Assembly: GCA_043745485.1 (NCBI GenBank)
Contig: JAYTSU010000026.1
Location: 1 to 22,077, forward strand
Direction: 5' to 3'
Source of the DNA: RYN-417 sp043745485
GTDB lineage: Bacteria; Patescibacteriota; Saccharimonadia; Saccharimonadales; JACDBH01
Length of the DNA stretch: 22,077 bases
Shown: positions 21,842-22,077 of the stretch, one piece after another
Layout of the letters: every line of letters begins with the position of its first letter
Numbering within the stretch: position 1 is the first letter of the stretch
Program-made: the position numbers and the translations under genes
Notes under the pieces: model-generated
Seen by the model: the letters and a program-made list of their open reading frames with translations, nothing else
Databases searched by the model: none
What the model was told of the DNA's origin: nothing

Positions 21842-21873
21842 AAACCGCCAGTGATTATCACTGGCGGTTTTTT
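21842..21873 (+). terminator. Strong intrinsic terminator after the surface-protein gene
   Basis: A perfect 13-bp stem (AAACCGCCAGTGA / TCACTGGCGGTTT) with loop TTA is followed by a T-run (21868-21873). It begins 22 nt after the stop of the 20729 gene. Confidence 0.93.
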
Positions 21874-21889
21874 AAACACTAACGCATCA

Positions 21890-21898
21890 TGGTAAACT
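21890..21898 (+). promoter_or_regulatory. Extended -10, leaderless start at 21908
   Basis: TG-G-TAAACT ends 9 nt before ATG 21908. Confidence 0.5.
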
Positions 21899-21907
21899 AA
21901 CAGGTAT

Positions 21908-22077
21908 ATGAGGAGTATTAAATTCTTGGCTGCTGTCTGCAGTATTGTAATTATCGGTCTGATATTATCTCCAAAAAATGTACATGCCGCAGAAGACAAC
22001 TCTTTCAATATAGTAACCTCACCGCTCCCTATTAATCTTCAAGGAACTCCTGGGACAACACTTTCTACTAATATCCG
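21908..22077 (+). CDS. N-terminus of a secreted protein, cut by the window edge
   Basis: About 56 residues are visible. A signal peptide (MRSIKFLAAVCSIVIIGLIL then SPKNVHA) has a likely cleavage before 'AEDNSF'. The mature start 'FNIVTSPLPINLQGTPGTTL' resembles the opening beta-sandwich of surface proteins that read 'F-x-I-x-PLP-I-x-L-x-x-x-PG' (as in DUF916-like domains); this is tentative. The frame is open to the edge. It follows the terminator of the 20729 gene and has its own promoter. Confidence 0.7.
   Translation, partial: MRSIKFLAAVCSIVIIGLILSPKNVHAAEDNSFNIVTSPLPINLQGTPGTTLSTNI

Noticed and set aside
1..22077. Search for insertion sequences, phage genes, CRISPR repeats and attachment sites
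   Set aside because: No transposase, integrase, direct-repeat array or tRNA-adjacent repeat was seen; the tRNA-Gln 3' end is not duplicated nearby as far as I can tell by eye.

Overview
This window looks like chromosomal DNA of a small-genome bacterium, most likely Candidatus Saccharibacteria (TM7) or a close member of the candidate phyla radiation. That placement is inference. It rests on very tight packing, convergent genes whose stop codons touch, many single-pass 'stalk plus extracellular domain' proteins, tandem Thr/Ala-rich secreted proteins, and a typical CPR housekeeping set (TypA, RarA/MgsA, RmuC, a very short MetK). UGA is used as a stop codon, so this is not the code-25 lineage. 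I see no insertion sequence, phage, integrase or CRISPR array.

Layout. 1-890 holds a possible partial gene, a tRNA-Gln(CTG) on the minus strand with its promoter and terminator, an unknown small protein, and a compact unit (promoter, 25-codon ORF, strong terminator). 913-2207 holds an unknown small protein, a VOC/glyoxalase-fold protein and a Cu/Zn superoxide dismutase. 2351-4616 is a tail-to-tail pair of different ATP-grasp enzymes. 4695-6671 holds a DUF998 membrane protein, a small Cys-motif protein and an Aur1-like PAP2 membrane enzyme. 6720-9835 is the divergent rarA / typA pair. 9877-11316 holds a minimal zincin metallopeptidase, a DUF1295 membrane protein and a small membrane protein. 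11334-12537 is a promoter, a SAM-I (S-box) riboswitch with an apparent Shine-Dalgarno-sequestering hairpin, and a compact metK. 12573-13228 is a translationally coupled pair of unknown genes. 13355-15304 is a divergent pair of membrane-anchored extracellular proteins, one with a YHYH domain. 15307-16485 holds a Nudix hydrolase and a YdjM-type membrane hydrolase. 16482-17704 is a divergent Fur-family regulator / ZIP metal transporter pair sharing one palindromic operator. 17740-18945 is rmuC. 18986-22077 is a cluster of one membrane-anchored and three secreted proteins, the last cut by the window edge.

Two regulatory patterns stand out. First, many genes carry a -10 hexamer (TANACT or TATAAT, often extended by TGn) that ends only 6-9 nt before the start codon. 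This predicts leaderless mRNAs and fixes several start codons, including those of the Fur-family regulator and the 18986 gene. A smaller set (913, 1281, 1680, 2351, metK, 20729) has Shine-Dalgarno-type leaders. Second, the palindrome TTGCAA-N5-TTGCAA between the Fur-family gene and the ZIP gene supplies the -35 element of both divergent promoters, one half-site each. This gives a simple model for joint metal-dependent control.
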